Part shown: positions 1-10,315 of the stretch, piece after piece | Numbering within the stretch: the first letter of the stretch is position 1 | Layout: every line of letters begins with the position of its first letter | Origin: Polaromonas sp. CG_9.7 | GTDB lineage: Bacteria; Pseudomonadota; Gammaproteobacteria; Burkholderiales; Burkholderiaceae_C | Direction: 5' to 3' | Length of the DNA: 64,000 nucleotides | Assembly (NCBI RefSeq): GCF_015752205.1 | Contig: NZ_JADOVG010000004.1 | Span: forward strand, 124,001-188,000 | The notes under the pieces: model-generated | What the model saw: only the letters and a program-made list of their open reading frames with translations | Told to the model about the DNA's origin: nothing | Databases searched by the model: none | Program-made: the position numbers and the translations under genes

Positions 1-227
1 TTTCGGGTCACAGCCCGTTTGGCCCAGCGTTTTGGAACCATCGCACCGATCCACGTGTCCTGTGGGTGAAACAATCTGTCGATCTTGGCCGGTTCGACCG
101 TCGGCAATAGCGCAATCCTGGCATCGAGCCGATTCCGGTGCAGAGCAAAGTGTGGTGTTTTTGCAATGATGGTTCCAGCTAAAACGGCCTGAAACTGTGC
201 CCGCGTTTTAAGCCGAAGCACTGGCAC
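1..227 (-). CDS. rnpA: Ribonuclease P protein component (partial, 3' end cut)
   Basis: This is the N-terminal ~75 residues of RnpA, the protein subunit of RNase P that helps the catalytic RNA mature tRNA 5' ends. The translation has the family's opening (LKTRAQFQAVLAG), the H-FALH-R strand and the PKRWAKRAVTRN segment near the RNR helix, where the window cuts it. The start is a GTG at 225-227; a second GTG lies two codons on at 219-221, and an in-frame TGA sits three codons upstream of the first. The gene follows rpmH on the same strand after a ~50-bp gap, the usual rpmH-rnpA order. Identity is firm; the exact start is not. Confidence 0.9.
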   Translation of the reverse strand, partial: MPVLRLKTRAQFQAVLAGTIIAKTPHFALHRNRLDARIALLPTVEPAKIDRLFHPQDTWIGAMVPKRWAKRAVTR

Positions 228-278
228 CCAGCATCAGTTGAAGCGCAAAAAAATGAGATTGCCTGCAGAAAAATCAGA

Positions 279-413
279 TTAAACAGCCAGACGTTTACGG
301 CCTTTGGCGCGACGCGCAGCGATCACGGCACGGCCACCGCGTGTTTTCATGCGGGTCAGGAAACCGTGGGTACGGGCGCGTTTGACTTTGGAAGGTTGGT
401 AGGTGCGTTTCAT
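279..413 (-). CDS. rpmH: 50S ribosomal protein L34
   Basis: This is a 44-residue, very basic ribosomal large-subunit protein. It opens [18 protein letters not shown] and ends with the Arg/Lys-rich RRAKGRKRL tail that defines L34, at the standard length. It is read on the minus strand, away from dnaA, and is followed by rnpA, the arrangement found at the origin of most proteobacterial chromosomes. Its promoter must lie in the rpmH-dnaA gap, which also carries origin sequences. Confidence 0.98.
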   Translation of the reverse strand: MKRTYQPSKVKRARTHGFLTRMKTRGGRAVIAARRAKGRKRLAV

Positions 414-793
414 GATAAATCCTGGTGGCCCTCACGGGCTTGTTACTGGGCTGTCAGCTGTAAAGCTTCATTTGGCGATTCGAATGATCTTGGTGGCTGT
501 ACGAAACCACGACCAATCTGGCAAGTCTCAACAACCGGCGTCACATCTGCTTCACCCTGACAGGTGAATTCGATACGAAGTCACACACAAAGCTGCGCAG
601 GCAACATCAAGCCGCTACGAATCGGGAAAACCCGTGATTATCACAGATTTCTTGGCGGTGGCAACCGGGGAAATTGACAGACTGCTGGTACAGACCGAAA
701 TCCAGGCCGACAGGGAACCGATTCAAGCCCTGAAACGAGGGCAAGGCCTCAAACCGGTCATCTGCTTCGCTGGAGTTGCTGCCGCTGTCTTCA
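414..793. other. rpmH-proximal part of the rpmH-dnaA intergenic region
   Basis: These 380 bases hold no convincing gene. The 60-codon frame at 634-816 runs into the octamer repeat and has no family likeness. The segment should contain the rpmH promoter. A shortened DnaA-box-like string (TTATCACAG) lies near 638, but it lacks one base of the nonamer and I do not count it. Confidence 0.5.
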
Positions 794-833
794 TCTTTAA
801 TTCTTTAATTCTTTAATTCTTTAATTCTTTAAT
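794..833 (+). repeat. Five tandem AT-rich octamers (TCTTTAAT), likely DNA unwinding element
   Basis: The 8-base unit TCTTTAAT is repeated five times without interruption and runs into a sixth degenerate unit. It lies directly beyond the trio-like array of the left origin arm. An AT-rich repeat in that position is what the DNA unwinding element of a bacterial origin looks like. The mirrored arm before dnaN has only two such units (2849-2864). Confidence 0.8.
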
Positions 834-878
834 TCAAATTAGTAGCAGTAGTAAGGGGCGCGCTTTTCTGTGGACAGC
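818..878 (-). repeat. Left arm of the 61-bp inverted repeat flanking dnaA (origin unwinding module)
   Basis: Read on the minus strand, this arm is the same as 2804-2864 at 58 of 61 positions; the differences fall at 2823, 2824 and 2827 of the other arm. In minus-strand order it contains CTGTCCACAG, a GC-rich block (855-863), a trio-like array TTACTACTGCTACTA (840-854), and ATTAAAGA octamers. This is the order of the DnaA-box, GC cluster, DnaA-trio and AT-rich unwinding site described for the Bacillus subtilis basal unwinding system. Its function in this organism is inferred. Confidence 0.85.
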
Positions 879-986
879 CCGATTTTTGTGTTTTATATCA
901 AAGGCTTGGCGTTTGTTTAACCACATAGCAAAACGCTATGAAAGTAGTCGGCGGAATATGAACAACTTTACGTTTTTCCAGAAGCC

Positions 987-1193
987 TGTGGATAAGTCAT
1001 CACTTGCTAAAAAGTTATCCCCAGCGTTTGGCCCGCATCTGTGGAGTGCAGACCTTATGCCGGTTGGCTAATAAACAAAAAAACACCGCAGGACGATGTT
1101 TAAGTTGTCCGACAGGTTTGGGAAATCCCTGATTTGTGGATAACTGGCCACCCCGACTACAATTGCGGGTGCTCAAAATTAACAATATCCACA
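987..1193 (-). promoter_or_regulatory. DnaA box cluster upstream of dnaA
   Basis: Two perfect DnaA boxes (TTATCCACA) lie on the minus strand at 987-995 and 1135-1143. Two one-mismatch boxes lie on the plus strand at 1015-1023 (TTATCCCCA) and 1185-1193 (ATATCCACA). Both perfect boxes point toward the trio-like array of the left arm, as expected if DnaA loads from them onto that array. They may also serve in dnaA autoregulation, since they sit within 260 bp of the dnaA start. Confidence 0.85.
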
Positions 1194-1239
1194 AGCAGCG
1201 GGCTGCTGCTTTGCTTTGGCTTGCAGGACATAAATTGTC

Positions 1240-2637
1240 ATGAGCAAAGCTTCTGTTTCGGATCAAACCGATGACTTGTGGCAAATCTGCATTGATCATC
1301 TGGCCCAGGAGTTGCCTGAACAGCAGTTCAACACCTGGATAAAGCCTCTCGTCGTGGTGGTTGAAGCCGACTTGTCCAAGGCGACTGTCCAAGTTGGCAA
1401 TCGCTTCAAACTCGACTGGGTGCGGGCGCAATACGCGGCGCGTATTGCGGCGCTGCTCGAACAGTTTTCTGGCCAGCGAATTCCGATAGAGTTGACTCTC
1501 GCACCTCGGGATGCGCCCACGAAGTCAGAGCCGCTGATTCGAAAATTCGATGCTGTCGCAGGCATCGCCGAACAGGCCCCAACGGTCGCAACGGCAGAAG
1601 ATGCGGGTTCAGCCTTCAAAAACAGACTCAATTCCGCACTGACGTTCGACACGCTGATCGAAGGCACGGCCAACCGCATGGGCCGGGCTGCAGCGCTGCA
1701 TGTTGCCAGCAGTTTGGGCCAGCTCTACAACCCGTTGTTTATTTATGGCGGCGTCGGCTTGGGGAAAACCCACTTGATGCATGCGATCGGCAACAAGCTG
1801 ATTGCTGACAATCCGGCCGCGAAAGTGCTGTATATCCATGCCGAGCAGTTTGTCTCGGATGTGGTCAAGGCTTACCAGCGCAAGACGTTTGACGAATTCA
1901 AGGAACGTTACCACTCGCTGGACCTGCTGCTGATCGACGATGTGCAGTTTTTGGCCAACAAGGACCGCACGCAGGAAGAGTTTTTCAATGCGTTTGAAGC
2001 CTTGCTGACGAAAAAATCGCACATCGTGATGACCAGCGACACCTACCCCAAGGGGCTGACCGACATCCACGAACGACTGGTGTCACGCTTTGACTCCGGC
2101 TTGACGGTGGCGATCGAGCCGCCCGAGCTGGAAATGCGCGTTGCCATCCTGATCCGCAAGGCGGATGTCGAGGGCGCGGTGATGCCCGAGGAAGTGGCGT
2201 TTTTCGTTGCCAAGAATGTCCGCTCCAATGTGAGGGAACTCGAAGGCGCATTGCGCAAGATCTTGGCGTACTCGCGCTTCAACCACAAGGAAATTTCCAT
2301 CCAGTTGGCACGCGAGGCATTGCGCGACCTGTTGTCGATTCAGAACCGGCAGATTTCGGTTGAGAACATCCAGAAAACGGTGGCCGACTACTACAAGATC
2401 AAGGTCGCCGACATGTATTCCAAGAAACGGCCGGCCAGCATTGCCCGGCCGCGCCAGATCGCCATGTATCTTGCCAAGGAGTTGACGCAAAAGAGCCTGC
2501 CTGAAATCGGCGAGCTGTTTGGCGGGCGTGACCACACGACGGTATTGCATGCTGTACGAAAAATGGCGGCCGAACGGCAGCTGATGACCGAACTCAACCA
2601 GCAGCTCCATGTGCTGGAGCAAACACTCAAGGGCTGA
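1240..2637 (+). CDS. dnaA: Chromosomal replication initiator protein DnaA
   Basis: DnaA binds DnaA boxes, forms an ATP-dependent filament and melts oriC. The 465-residue protein has the expected four parts: an N-terminal domain for helicase and partner contacts (to ~90), a variable linker, an AAA+ ATPase domain with Walker A GGVGLGKT (170-177) and Walker B LLIDDVQF, and a C-terminal DNA-binding domain with the signature DHTTVLHA from residue 431. Length is normal for betaproteobacteria. It is followed by dnaN after 245 bp. The gene sits between two inverted copies of an unwinding-type module, so it may be transcribed outward from its own origin sequences. Confidence 0.99.
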   Translation: MSKASVSDQTDDLWQICIDHLAQELPEQQFNTWIKPLVVVVEADLSKATVQVGNRFKLDWVRAQYAARIAALLEQFSGQRIPIELTLAPRDAPTKSEPLIRKFDAVAGIAEQAPTVATAEDAGSAFKNRLNSALTFDTLIEGTANRMGRAAALHVASSLGQLYNPLFIYGGVGLGKTHLMHAIGNKLIADNPAAKVLYIHAEQFVSDVVKAYQRKTFDEFKERYHSLDLLLIDDVQFLANKDRTQEEFFNAFEALLTKKSHIVMTSDTYPKGLTDIHERLVSRFDSGLTVAIEPPELEMRVAILIRKADVEGAVMPEEVAFFVAKNVRSNVRELEGALRKILAYSRFNHKEISIQLAREALRDLLSIQNRQISVENIQKTVADYYKIKVADMYSKKRPASIARPRQIAMYLAKELTQKSLPEIGELFGGRDHTTVLHAVRKMAAERQLMTELNQQLHVLEQTLKG

Positions 2638-2658
2638 AAACCAGACACTTTTAAAAGC

Positions 2659-2695
2659 TGTGGACAAGTTTTGAACAAGTCACCACTTATCCACA
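2659..2695 (+). promoter_or_regulatory. DnaA boxes downstream of dnaA
   Basis: A perfect DnaA box TTATCCACA lies on the plus strand at 2687-2695. A near box (TTGTCCACA on the minus strand) lies at 2659-2667. The perfect box points toward the right unwinding module at 2804-2864, mirroring the arrangement upstream of dnaA. Confidence 0.75.
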
Positions 2696-2803
2696 GGAGC
2701 AGATGACAATCAGAAGTTGTTCATGTTGGACATACCCTTCGCAGGGTGTGGCAGCACATGGTTAAACAACTGCCAAGTGATTGATCGGAAAGGGAATAAT
2801 GGT

Positions 2804-2864
2804 GCTGTCCACAGAAAAGCGCCTCCTTTACTACTGCTACTAATTTGAATTAAAGAATTAAAGA
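2804..2864 (+). repeat. Right arm of the 61-bp inverted repeat flanking dnaA (origin unwinding module)
   Basis: This arm lies just before dnaN and repeats 818-878 in inverted orientation (58 of 61). Its parts are CTGTCCACAG (2805-2814), a GC-rich block (2819-2826), the trio-like array (2828-2842) and two ATTAAAGA octamers (2849-2864). The dnaN start is only 19 bp beyond it, so the unwinding site and the dnaN leader overlap or abut. Confidence 0.85.
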
Positions 2865-2882
2865 GATAAGACAGAGGAAAAC

Positions 2883-3989
2883 ATGATCGTTCTGAAAGCC
2901 ACCCAAGACAAGTTTTTAGGCGTCCTGCAATCGGTTGCCGGAATCGTGGAGCGCAGGCATACCTTGCCCATTCTGGCCAATGTGCTGATCCGCAAGACGG
3001 GTGCGCAGTTGCAGCTGACCACCAGCGACCTGGAAATCCAGATTCGCACGACGGCCGAGCTTGGCGGGGATGACGGTGACTTCACCACCACGGTGGGCGC
3101 CCGCAAGCTGATCGATGTACTGCGGTCCATGCCGAACGACCAGACGGTGTCGCTCGAATCCAGCCAGAACAAGCTGATTCTCAAAGGCGGGAAAAGCCGC
3201 TTCACGTTGCAAACCCTGCCCGCCGAGGACTTTCCGCTGGTGCAGGAAGCGGCCAGCTTCGGCCCGGTGTTCTCGGTGCCACAAAAGGTGCTCAAGGAAT
3301 TGCTGAACCAGGTGTCGTTTGCCATGGCGGTGCACGACATCCGCTATTACCTCAACGGCATCTTGTTTGTTGCCGAAGGCAAGCAGCTGAGCCTGGTTGC
3401 CACCGATGGCCACCGGCTGGCGTTTTCGTCGGCGACGCTCGACGTCGAAGTGCCCAAGCAGGAAGTGATCCTGCCGCGCAAGACGGTGCTGGAAATGCAG
3501 CGTCTGCTCAGCGACAAGGAAGGCGCGATCGAAATGCAGTTTGCTGGCAACCAGGCCAAGTTCAGCTTTGAAGGCATGGAATTTGTCACCAAGCTGGTCG
3601 AAGGCAAGTTTCCCGACTACAACCGCGTCATTCCGAAAAACCACAAGAACATCATCACACTGGGCCGCGCGCCTCTGCTGGCCAGCCTGCAACGCACCGC
3701 TATTCTGACCAGTGAAAAATTCAAGGGCGTGCGGCTGAACATCGAGCCTGGCACATTGCGCGTGGCCTCGAACAATGCCGAGCAGGAAGAAGCCATTGAT
3801 GAACTTGACATTGACTACGGCGGTGACTCGATCGAGATCGGCTTCAACGTGACCTACCTGATTGACGCCCTGAACAACATGAGTCAGGACATGGTGAAAA
3901 TCGAACTGTCCGACTCCAACAGTTCGGCCCTGCTCACCATTCCGGACAATACCGCCTTTAAATACGTCGTGATGCCGATGCGCATTTGA
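2883..3989 (+). CDS. dnaN: DNA polymerase III beta sliding clamp
   Basis: The beta clamp is a ring-shaped dimer that tethers DNA polymerase III and other polymerases to DNA. The 368-residue translation has the three repeated clamp folds of the family. It opens MIVLKATQDKFLGVLQ, carries the conserved ATDGHRLAF segment in the middle domain, and ends in VVMPMRI, the canonical C-terminus that shapes the partner-binding cleft. The ATG is preceded by a purine-rich ribosome site (AGAGGAAA). It is probably co-oriented and in part co-expressed with dnaA. Confidence 0.99.
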   Translation: MIVLKATQDKFLGVLQSVAGIVERRHTLPILANVLIRKTGAQLQLTTSDLEIQIRTTAELGGDDGDFTTTVGARKLIDVLRSMPNDQTVSLESSQNKLILKGGKSRFTLQTLPAEDFPLVQEAASFGPVFSVPQKVLKELLNQVSFAMAVHDIRYYLNGILFVAEGKQLSLVATDGHRLAFSSATLDVEVPKQEVILPRKTVLEMQRLLSDKEGAIEMQFAGNQAKFSFEGMEFVTKLVEGKFPDYNRVIPKNHKNIITLGRAPLLASLQRTAILTSEKFKGVRLNIEPGTLRVASNNAEQEEAIDELDIDYGGDSIEIGFNVTYLIDALNNMSQDMVKIELSDSNSSALLTIPDNTAFKYVVMPMRI

Positions 3990-4027
3990 GGCAATCGGAA
4001 GCGCAATACGCCTGAAACGTAAGACAG

Positions 4028-4050
4028 ACCCGCGACGCTTCGCGGGTTTG
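4028..4050 (+). terminator. Short hairpin after dnaN, possible weak terminator
   Basis: An 8-bp perfect stem (ACCCGCGA / TCGCGGGT) with a 4-base loop ends at 4047 and is followed only by TTTG. It may attenuate reading into gyrB rather than stop it. Confidence 0.5.
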
Positions 4051-4067
4051 GTCATTCAAGAGATTGA

Positions 4068-6713
<2,646 letters not shown>

Positions 6714-6797
6714 TGTTTTTTCAGGTGTGAGCAAGGGCTTGCTGCTCAAGGTAAGCGCCAAGGCGCATGCGTTCTGGCCGGCAAGCAAATTTTTGGC

Positions 6798-6987
6798 AAC
6801 TGTTCAGCTTTCTCCATGCTTTTCGTATTGTTTTCTGTCATTGCGATCTGAGCCTGTGCCCCGGACTCGATCTGGGGATCCGCAATCCATGACCGTGTTG
6901 GAAAAATTCATGGTTTCCGGGTCAGGCCCGGGATGACAGAGGGTAATGTCACTGCACTTCAATCTGAAAAGTGATCTGCATAGTTGC
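6798..6987 (+). repeat. Dispersed ~200-bp intergenic repeat, copy A
   Basis: This stretch downstream of gyrB is a diverged copy of the sequence at 38955-39164, in the same orientation. Shared blocks include a TGTCATTGCG start, a CCCCGGACTCGAT-type palindrome, a CCCGGGATGACAGAGG block, and CTGAAAAGTGATCTGCATAGTTGC near the end. It has no open frame of its own. With the palindromic element at 7008-7060 it accounts for most of the 461-bp gap between gyrB and the BLUF gene. Confidence 0.75.
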
Positions 6988-7007
6988 ATTCTTTATAACA
7001 AAATACG

Positions 7008-7060
7008 CCTCTAGCGCACACTGGGTAAGCGTTAGTAGCTATTATTTAAATAGCTAAAAA
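7008..7060 (+). repeat. Short palindromic intergenic element (TAGC...ATTTAAATAGC type)
   Basis: The element joins GCGCA and TAAGC blocks to TAGCTATTATTTAAATAGCTA. The element at 8262-8316 is a clear inverted relative. Other copies or relatives lie at 14057-14080, 21090-21143, 39188-39236, 43899-43952, 55447-55500 and 61083-61130. Confidence 0.65.
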
Positions 7061-7174
7061 TACTGATGTGTTGTCTGTTGAGATACCAGTCAAACGGATT
7101 TGGTGCCAAAAATTGAATCTGTGAATTATTGAAAGCTGTATTTAGCTCGCGACCTCGAATCAGGAAAGTCCAAC

Positions 7175-7606
7175 ATGTCACCACTTCGTTCCATTGTTTA
7201 CACCAGCACTGCTGTGAGTCCAATGAACTCCGGTGATCTGGAGGCGCTGCTTGTAGATGCGAGGAATTTCAATCGCCAGAATGCGATCACGGGCGTACTG
7301 CTCCAAAGTGGCGATAATTTCATGCAATGCTTCGAAGGCCCTGAAGATGCCGTGCAGCGGGTGTACCAACGCATCCTTGGCAGTCGCCAGCACACCGATG
7401 TGCTTGAGTTCATGAACCTACCAATTCAAAAGCGGACCTTCAGCGACTGGGCCATGGGTTCTGCCTTGACGACGCGGTCGGAACATCTGGCGCTCTCGAC
7501 CGCGCAGTGGAGCCAATTGAACAGTGAATTGAATTTTTCACCGTTCACGCCTCCGGGCCTGGCGATGCTTCAGGTTTTCTGGAGCATGCGACAAGGCAAG
7601 CCTTGA
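7175..7606 (+). CDS. BLUF-domain blue-light sensor protein
   Basis: This 143-residue protein is a stand-alone BLUF domain, which binds FAD and changes hydrogen bonding around the flavin in blue light. The key residues are present: Tyr9 in IVYTST, Asn33, Gln51 in NFMQCFEG, and Trp92/Met94 in FSDWAMG. The ITGVLL strand at 38-43 is typical. There is no output domain, so signalling would need a partner protein, as in PixD-type short BLUF proteins. A good ribosome site (AGGAAAG) precedes the ATG. No obvious effector lies next to it; the following gene is an exonuclease. Confidence 0.92.
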   Translation: MSPLRSIVYTSTAVSPMNSGDLEALLVDARNFNRQNAITGVLLQSGDNFMQCFEGPEDAVQRVYQRILGSRQHTDVLEFMNLPIQKRTFSDWAMGSALTTRSEHLALSTAQWSQLNSELNFSPFTPPGLAMLQVFWSMRQGKP

Positions 7607-7643
7607 TCAGCCCTGACGTCACGCGTTTTATGATCTGTTTCCC

Positions 7644-8255
7644 ATGACCCTTACTGCTGTCATCGACTTTGAAACCACCGGCATTTCGCCCGGCTGCGGC
7701 GACCGCGCCACCGAGGTCGCCATTGTGCTGCTCGAAGGCGGCCAGGTGGTTGACCGTTTCCAGAGCCTGATGAATGCGGGCGTCCGCATTCCATCCTTCA
7801 TCACGCAGTTGACCGGCATCACCAACGCCATGGTGACCAGCGCCCCAGATGCCGGGCAGGTCATGCGGGACGCCAGCCGGTTTGTTGGCGCGGTGCCGCT
7901 GGTGGCGCACAATGCTGCGTTTGACCGCAAGTTCTGGCAGGCCGAACTGGCCCAGGCCGGGCTGGATGCACCGCAACCCTTTATTTGCACCCTGTTGCTG
8001 TCGCGCCGGCTCTACCCGCTGGCACCGAATCACAAGCTCGGATCGCTGGTCGATTACCACCGTTTGCCGCGCACCGGCCAGGCGCACCGGGCCTTGGCCG
8101 ATGCGGAAATGGCCGCCGGCCTGCTGGGCCAGATCCACCACGATTTGCGTACCCGCCACGGCGTGGCGCAACCCGACAACGCCTTGCTGATGGCCTTGCA
8201 GCGTTGCGCCAAAGCGGCAGTCGGCAATTTCATGGCCAGGCACGCCCAAGCGTGA
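7644..8255 (+). CDS. DnaQ-like 3'-5' exonuclease (DEDDh family)
   Basis: This 203-residue protein carries the three exonuclease motifs of the DnaQ/RNase T superfamily: DFETTG (Asp8, Glu10), HNAAFD (Asp94) and HRALADA (His148, Asp153). The histidine five residues before the last aspartate puts it in the DEDDh class. It resembles the DNA polymerase III epsilon proofreading domain but is a single domain without the C-terminal polymerase-binding tail. Substrate and role are not evident; DNA repair or RNA processing are both possible. It starts 37 bp after the BLUF gene and may share its transcript. Confidence 0.9.
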   Translation: MTLTAVIDFETTGISPGCGDRATEVAIVLLEGGQVVDRFQSLMNAGVRIPSFITQLTGITNAMVTSAPDAGQVMRDASRFVGAVPLVAHNAAFDRKFWQAELAQAGLDAPQPFICTLLLSRRLYPLAPNHKLGSLVDYHRLPRTGQAHRALADAEMAAGLLGQIHHDLRTRHGVAQPDNALLMALQRCAKAAVGNFMARHAQA

Positions 8256-8261
8256 ATTTTT

Positions 8262-8316
8262 CTATTTGCTATTAAATAAATAGCTATCAGCGCTCTCCTG
8301 ACGTGCGCTAGAGCCC
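8262..8316 (+). repeat. Short palindromic intergenic element, second copy
   Basis: The sequence runs TTTGCTATTAAATAAATAGC and then CGCT...GTGCGCTAGAG, closely matching the reverse complement of 7008-7060. It fills the gap between the exonuclease gene and aroG. Confidence 0.65.
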
Positions 8317-8338
8317 ATAAACACCAAAAATCCAGCTT

Positions 8339-9451
8339 ATGAACAATCGTGTCCGCCCCGCTACGCCACTTTCCACCCACGACACCACCCGCATCGACGA
8401 CCTGCGCATCGGCGCGGTGCGTCCGCTGATCACGCCGGCGCTGCTGCAGGAATGGCTGCCGGCCCCCGACAGCGCACAGGCGCTGGTGGCCACCAGCCGC
8501 GCTGCGATTTCGCGCGTGCTGCACGGCGCCGATGACCGGTTGGTGGTGGTGGTCGGGCCGTGTTCCATCCATGACCACGCGCAAGCCATGGACTACGCCC
8601 GCCAGCTCAAAGCCCAAGCCGATGCACTGCAGGACGATTTGCTGATCGTGATGCGCGTGTATTTTGAAAAGCCGCGCACCACCGTCGGCTGGAAGGGCTA
8701 CATCAACGACCCGCACCTGGACGGCAGCTTTGCCATCAACGAAGGGCTGGAAATGGCGCGCCAGCTGCTGCTCGACGTGCTGGCGCTGGGCCTGCCGGTC
8801 GGCACAGAATTTCTCGATTTGCTGAGCCCGCAGTTCATCAGCGACTTGGTGAGCTGGGGCGCGATTGGCGCGCGCACCACCGAAAGCCAGAGCCACCGCC
8901 AGCTCGCCAGCGGCCTGTCGTGCCCGGTCGGTTTCAAGAACGGCACCGACGGCGGCGTCAAAGTTGCAGCCGACGCCATCCAGGCCGCGCAAGCGCCGCA
9001 CGCTTTCATGGGAATGACCAAGATGGGCCAGGCGGCGATTTTTGAAACCCGTGGCAACGACGATTGCCATGTGATTTTGCGCGGCGGCAAGCAGACCAAC
9101 TACGCCAAAGCCGATGTCGATGCGACCTGCGCGCAGCTTTTGGCCGCCGGCCTGCGCGAGCAGGTGATGATCGACGTGTCGCACGCCAACAGCAGCAAGC
9201 AGCACCAGCGGCAGATCGAGGTCGCCGCCGACGTGGCCGGCCAGGTGGCGGCGGGCGACCACCGCATCATGGGCCTGATGATCGAAAGCCACCTGAACGA
9301 AGGCCGGCAGGACATCGTCGCTGGCCAACCCCTGAAGCACGGCGTGTCGGTGACGGATGCCTGCATCAGTTTTGCGCAGACCGTGCCGGTGCTGGAGACG
9401 CTGGCGGCGGCGGTGCGGGCGCGGCGTTTGGCGGTGCTGGCGCCAGCGTGA
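8339..9451 (+). CDS. aroG: 3-deoxy-7-phosphoheptulonate synthase (DAHP synthase, class I)
   Basis: The enzyme condenses phosphoenolpyruvate with erythrose 4-phosphate, the first step of the shikimate pathway to aromatic amino acids. The 370-residue protein has the class I AroG/F/H signatures: VVVGPCSIHD near residue 72, MRVYFEKPRTTVGWKG, the GTEFLD strand, GFKNGTDG and the metal-binding DVSHANSSK segment. Which amino acid inhibits it cannot be told from the sequence, so the symbol is a family label (aroF and aroH remain possible). It stands alone between a short repeat and the interrupted helicase gene. Confidence 0.95.
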   Translation: MNNRVRPATPLSTHDTTRIDDLRIGAVRPLITPALLQEWLPAPDSAQALVATSRAAISRVLHGADDRLVVVVGPCSIHDHAQAMDYARQLKAQADALQDDLLIVMRVYFEKPRTTVGWKGYINDPHLDGSFAINEGLEMARQLLLDVLALGLPVGTEFLDLLSPQFISDLVSWGAIGARTTESQSHRQLASGLSCPVGFKNGTDGGVKVAADAIQAAQAPHAFMGMTKMGQAAIFETRGNDDCHVILRGGKQTNYAKADVDATCAQLLAAGLREQVMIDVSHANSSKQHQRQIEVAADVAGQVAAGDHRIMGLMIESHLNEGRQDIVAGQPLKHGVSVTDACISFAQTVPVLETLAAAVRARRLAVLAPA

Positions 9452-9553
9452 ATTTTTGCAAGGCGATGGGTGCATGGTGCTGCTGACATAAATCGGTCTG
9501 GATGACCGTTTTGTGCGCTTGCGCGCTGCGTTGTGGATGACAAAAAGGTAGCC

Positions 9554-10312
9554 ATGAATCTTCCATCGGGCTTGTATGACCGACTCGTGTATGCGGACGA
9601 GATGGGCGAGCTGACCCGTCTTTCCGATCAACACCAGGCCTTGATGGAAGCGCCAACATCGCACCAGCGGCGAGAGCAGTTCATTGCTGAATTGATTCAT
9701 CGGCTTCCTGAGTTGCTGGATGCGGCAGGCTCCGCTCAGACCGAGGCCAGCGAAAAAGCGAAAGCTGAAATCGAACTGATCAGCCATCTCCTGATGACCT
9801 TGCGTTCACAGAACAATGGCGAGCGCCCGCTGGCGATGCCTCCGCAGCTGCTGAAGTCGGTTCATGCACCGAACGCAGAAATTGCCTTCCCGGCCACCGG
9901 ATTGCGCCATCCCTGGCTGTTCACTTCAGCCAGGGCTGATCCGTCCTTGCTCAACGAACTGCGCGCGGAACTGCGCAACGTGGACCGCGTGGATATCTTG
10001 GTCAGCTTTATCACCTGGAGCGGCGTGCGCAAATTGCTCGATGTGCTGACGCAGGTGACGGCGCTCGATGCCAACGGTCAGCCCAGGACGAAATTCAGGA
10101 TTCTCACCACCACCTACATCGGCGCCACCGAAGTGCGTGCGGTCGATGCATTTGCAAAACTGCCGGGTGTCGAATTGCGTATTTCGCTCGATGGTCGCCG
10201 AACGAGGCTGCATGCCAAAGCGTGGATTTTTCACCGGAAAACTCACTTTGGAACGGCCTTTGTCGGCAGCGCCAACCTGTCTGAATCGGCATTGATTGGC
10301 GGTATCGAATAG
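9554..10312 (+). CDS. N-terminal fragment: phospholipase-D-like nuclease domain
   Basis: This 252-residue piece ends at the amber codon. Its second half is a PLD-family domain: the HxK motif (His220, Lys222 in LHAKAWIF) is followed by FVGSANLS, the usual arrangement of the catalytic half-site. The first ~110 residues are helical and unassigned. The start at 9554 is preferred to the in-frame ATG at 9533 because AAAAAGG lies just ahead of it. If made alone it could still dimerise as a small PLD nuclease. Confidence 0.7.
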   Translation: MNLPSGLYDRLVYADEMGELTRLSDQHQALMEAPTSHQRREQFIAELIHRLPELLDAAGSAQTEASEKAKAEIELISHLLMTLRSQNNGERPLAMPPQLLKSVHAPNAEIAFPATGLRHPWLFTSARADPSLLNELRAELRNVDRVDILVSFITWSGVRKLLDVLTQVTALDANGQPRTKFRILTTTYIGATEVRAVDAFAKLPGVELRISLDGRRTRLHAKAWIFHRKTHFGTAFVGSANLSESALIGGIE

Positions 10313-10315
10313 ACC

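Noticed and set aside
637..645. TTATCACAG as a DnaA box
   Set aside because: It is one base short of the nonamer and stands away from the other boxes.
634..816. 60-codon frame in the rpmH-dnaA gap
   Set aside because: It runs into the octamer repeat, has no family likeness and no good ribosome site; the region is better explained as origin DNA.
794..833. Octamer repeat as a CRISPR-like array
   Set aside because: The units are 8 bp, contiguous and without spacers.
6798..6987. Short frames in dispersed repeat A as a gene
   Set aside because: The copies of this repeat share palindromes but no common open frame.
9533..9553. Upstream ATG for the PLD-domain fragment
   Set aside because: AAAAAGG lies at the right distance for the ATG at 9554, not for 9533.
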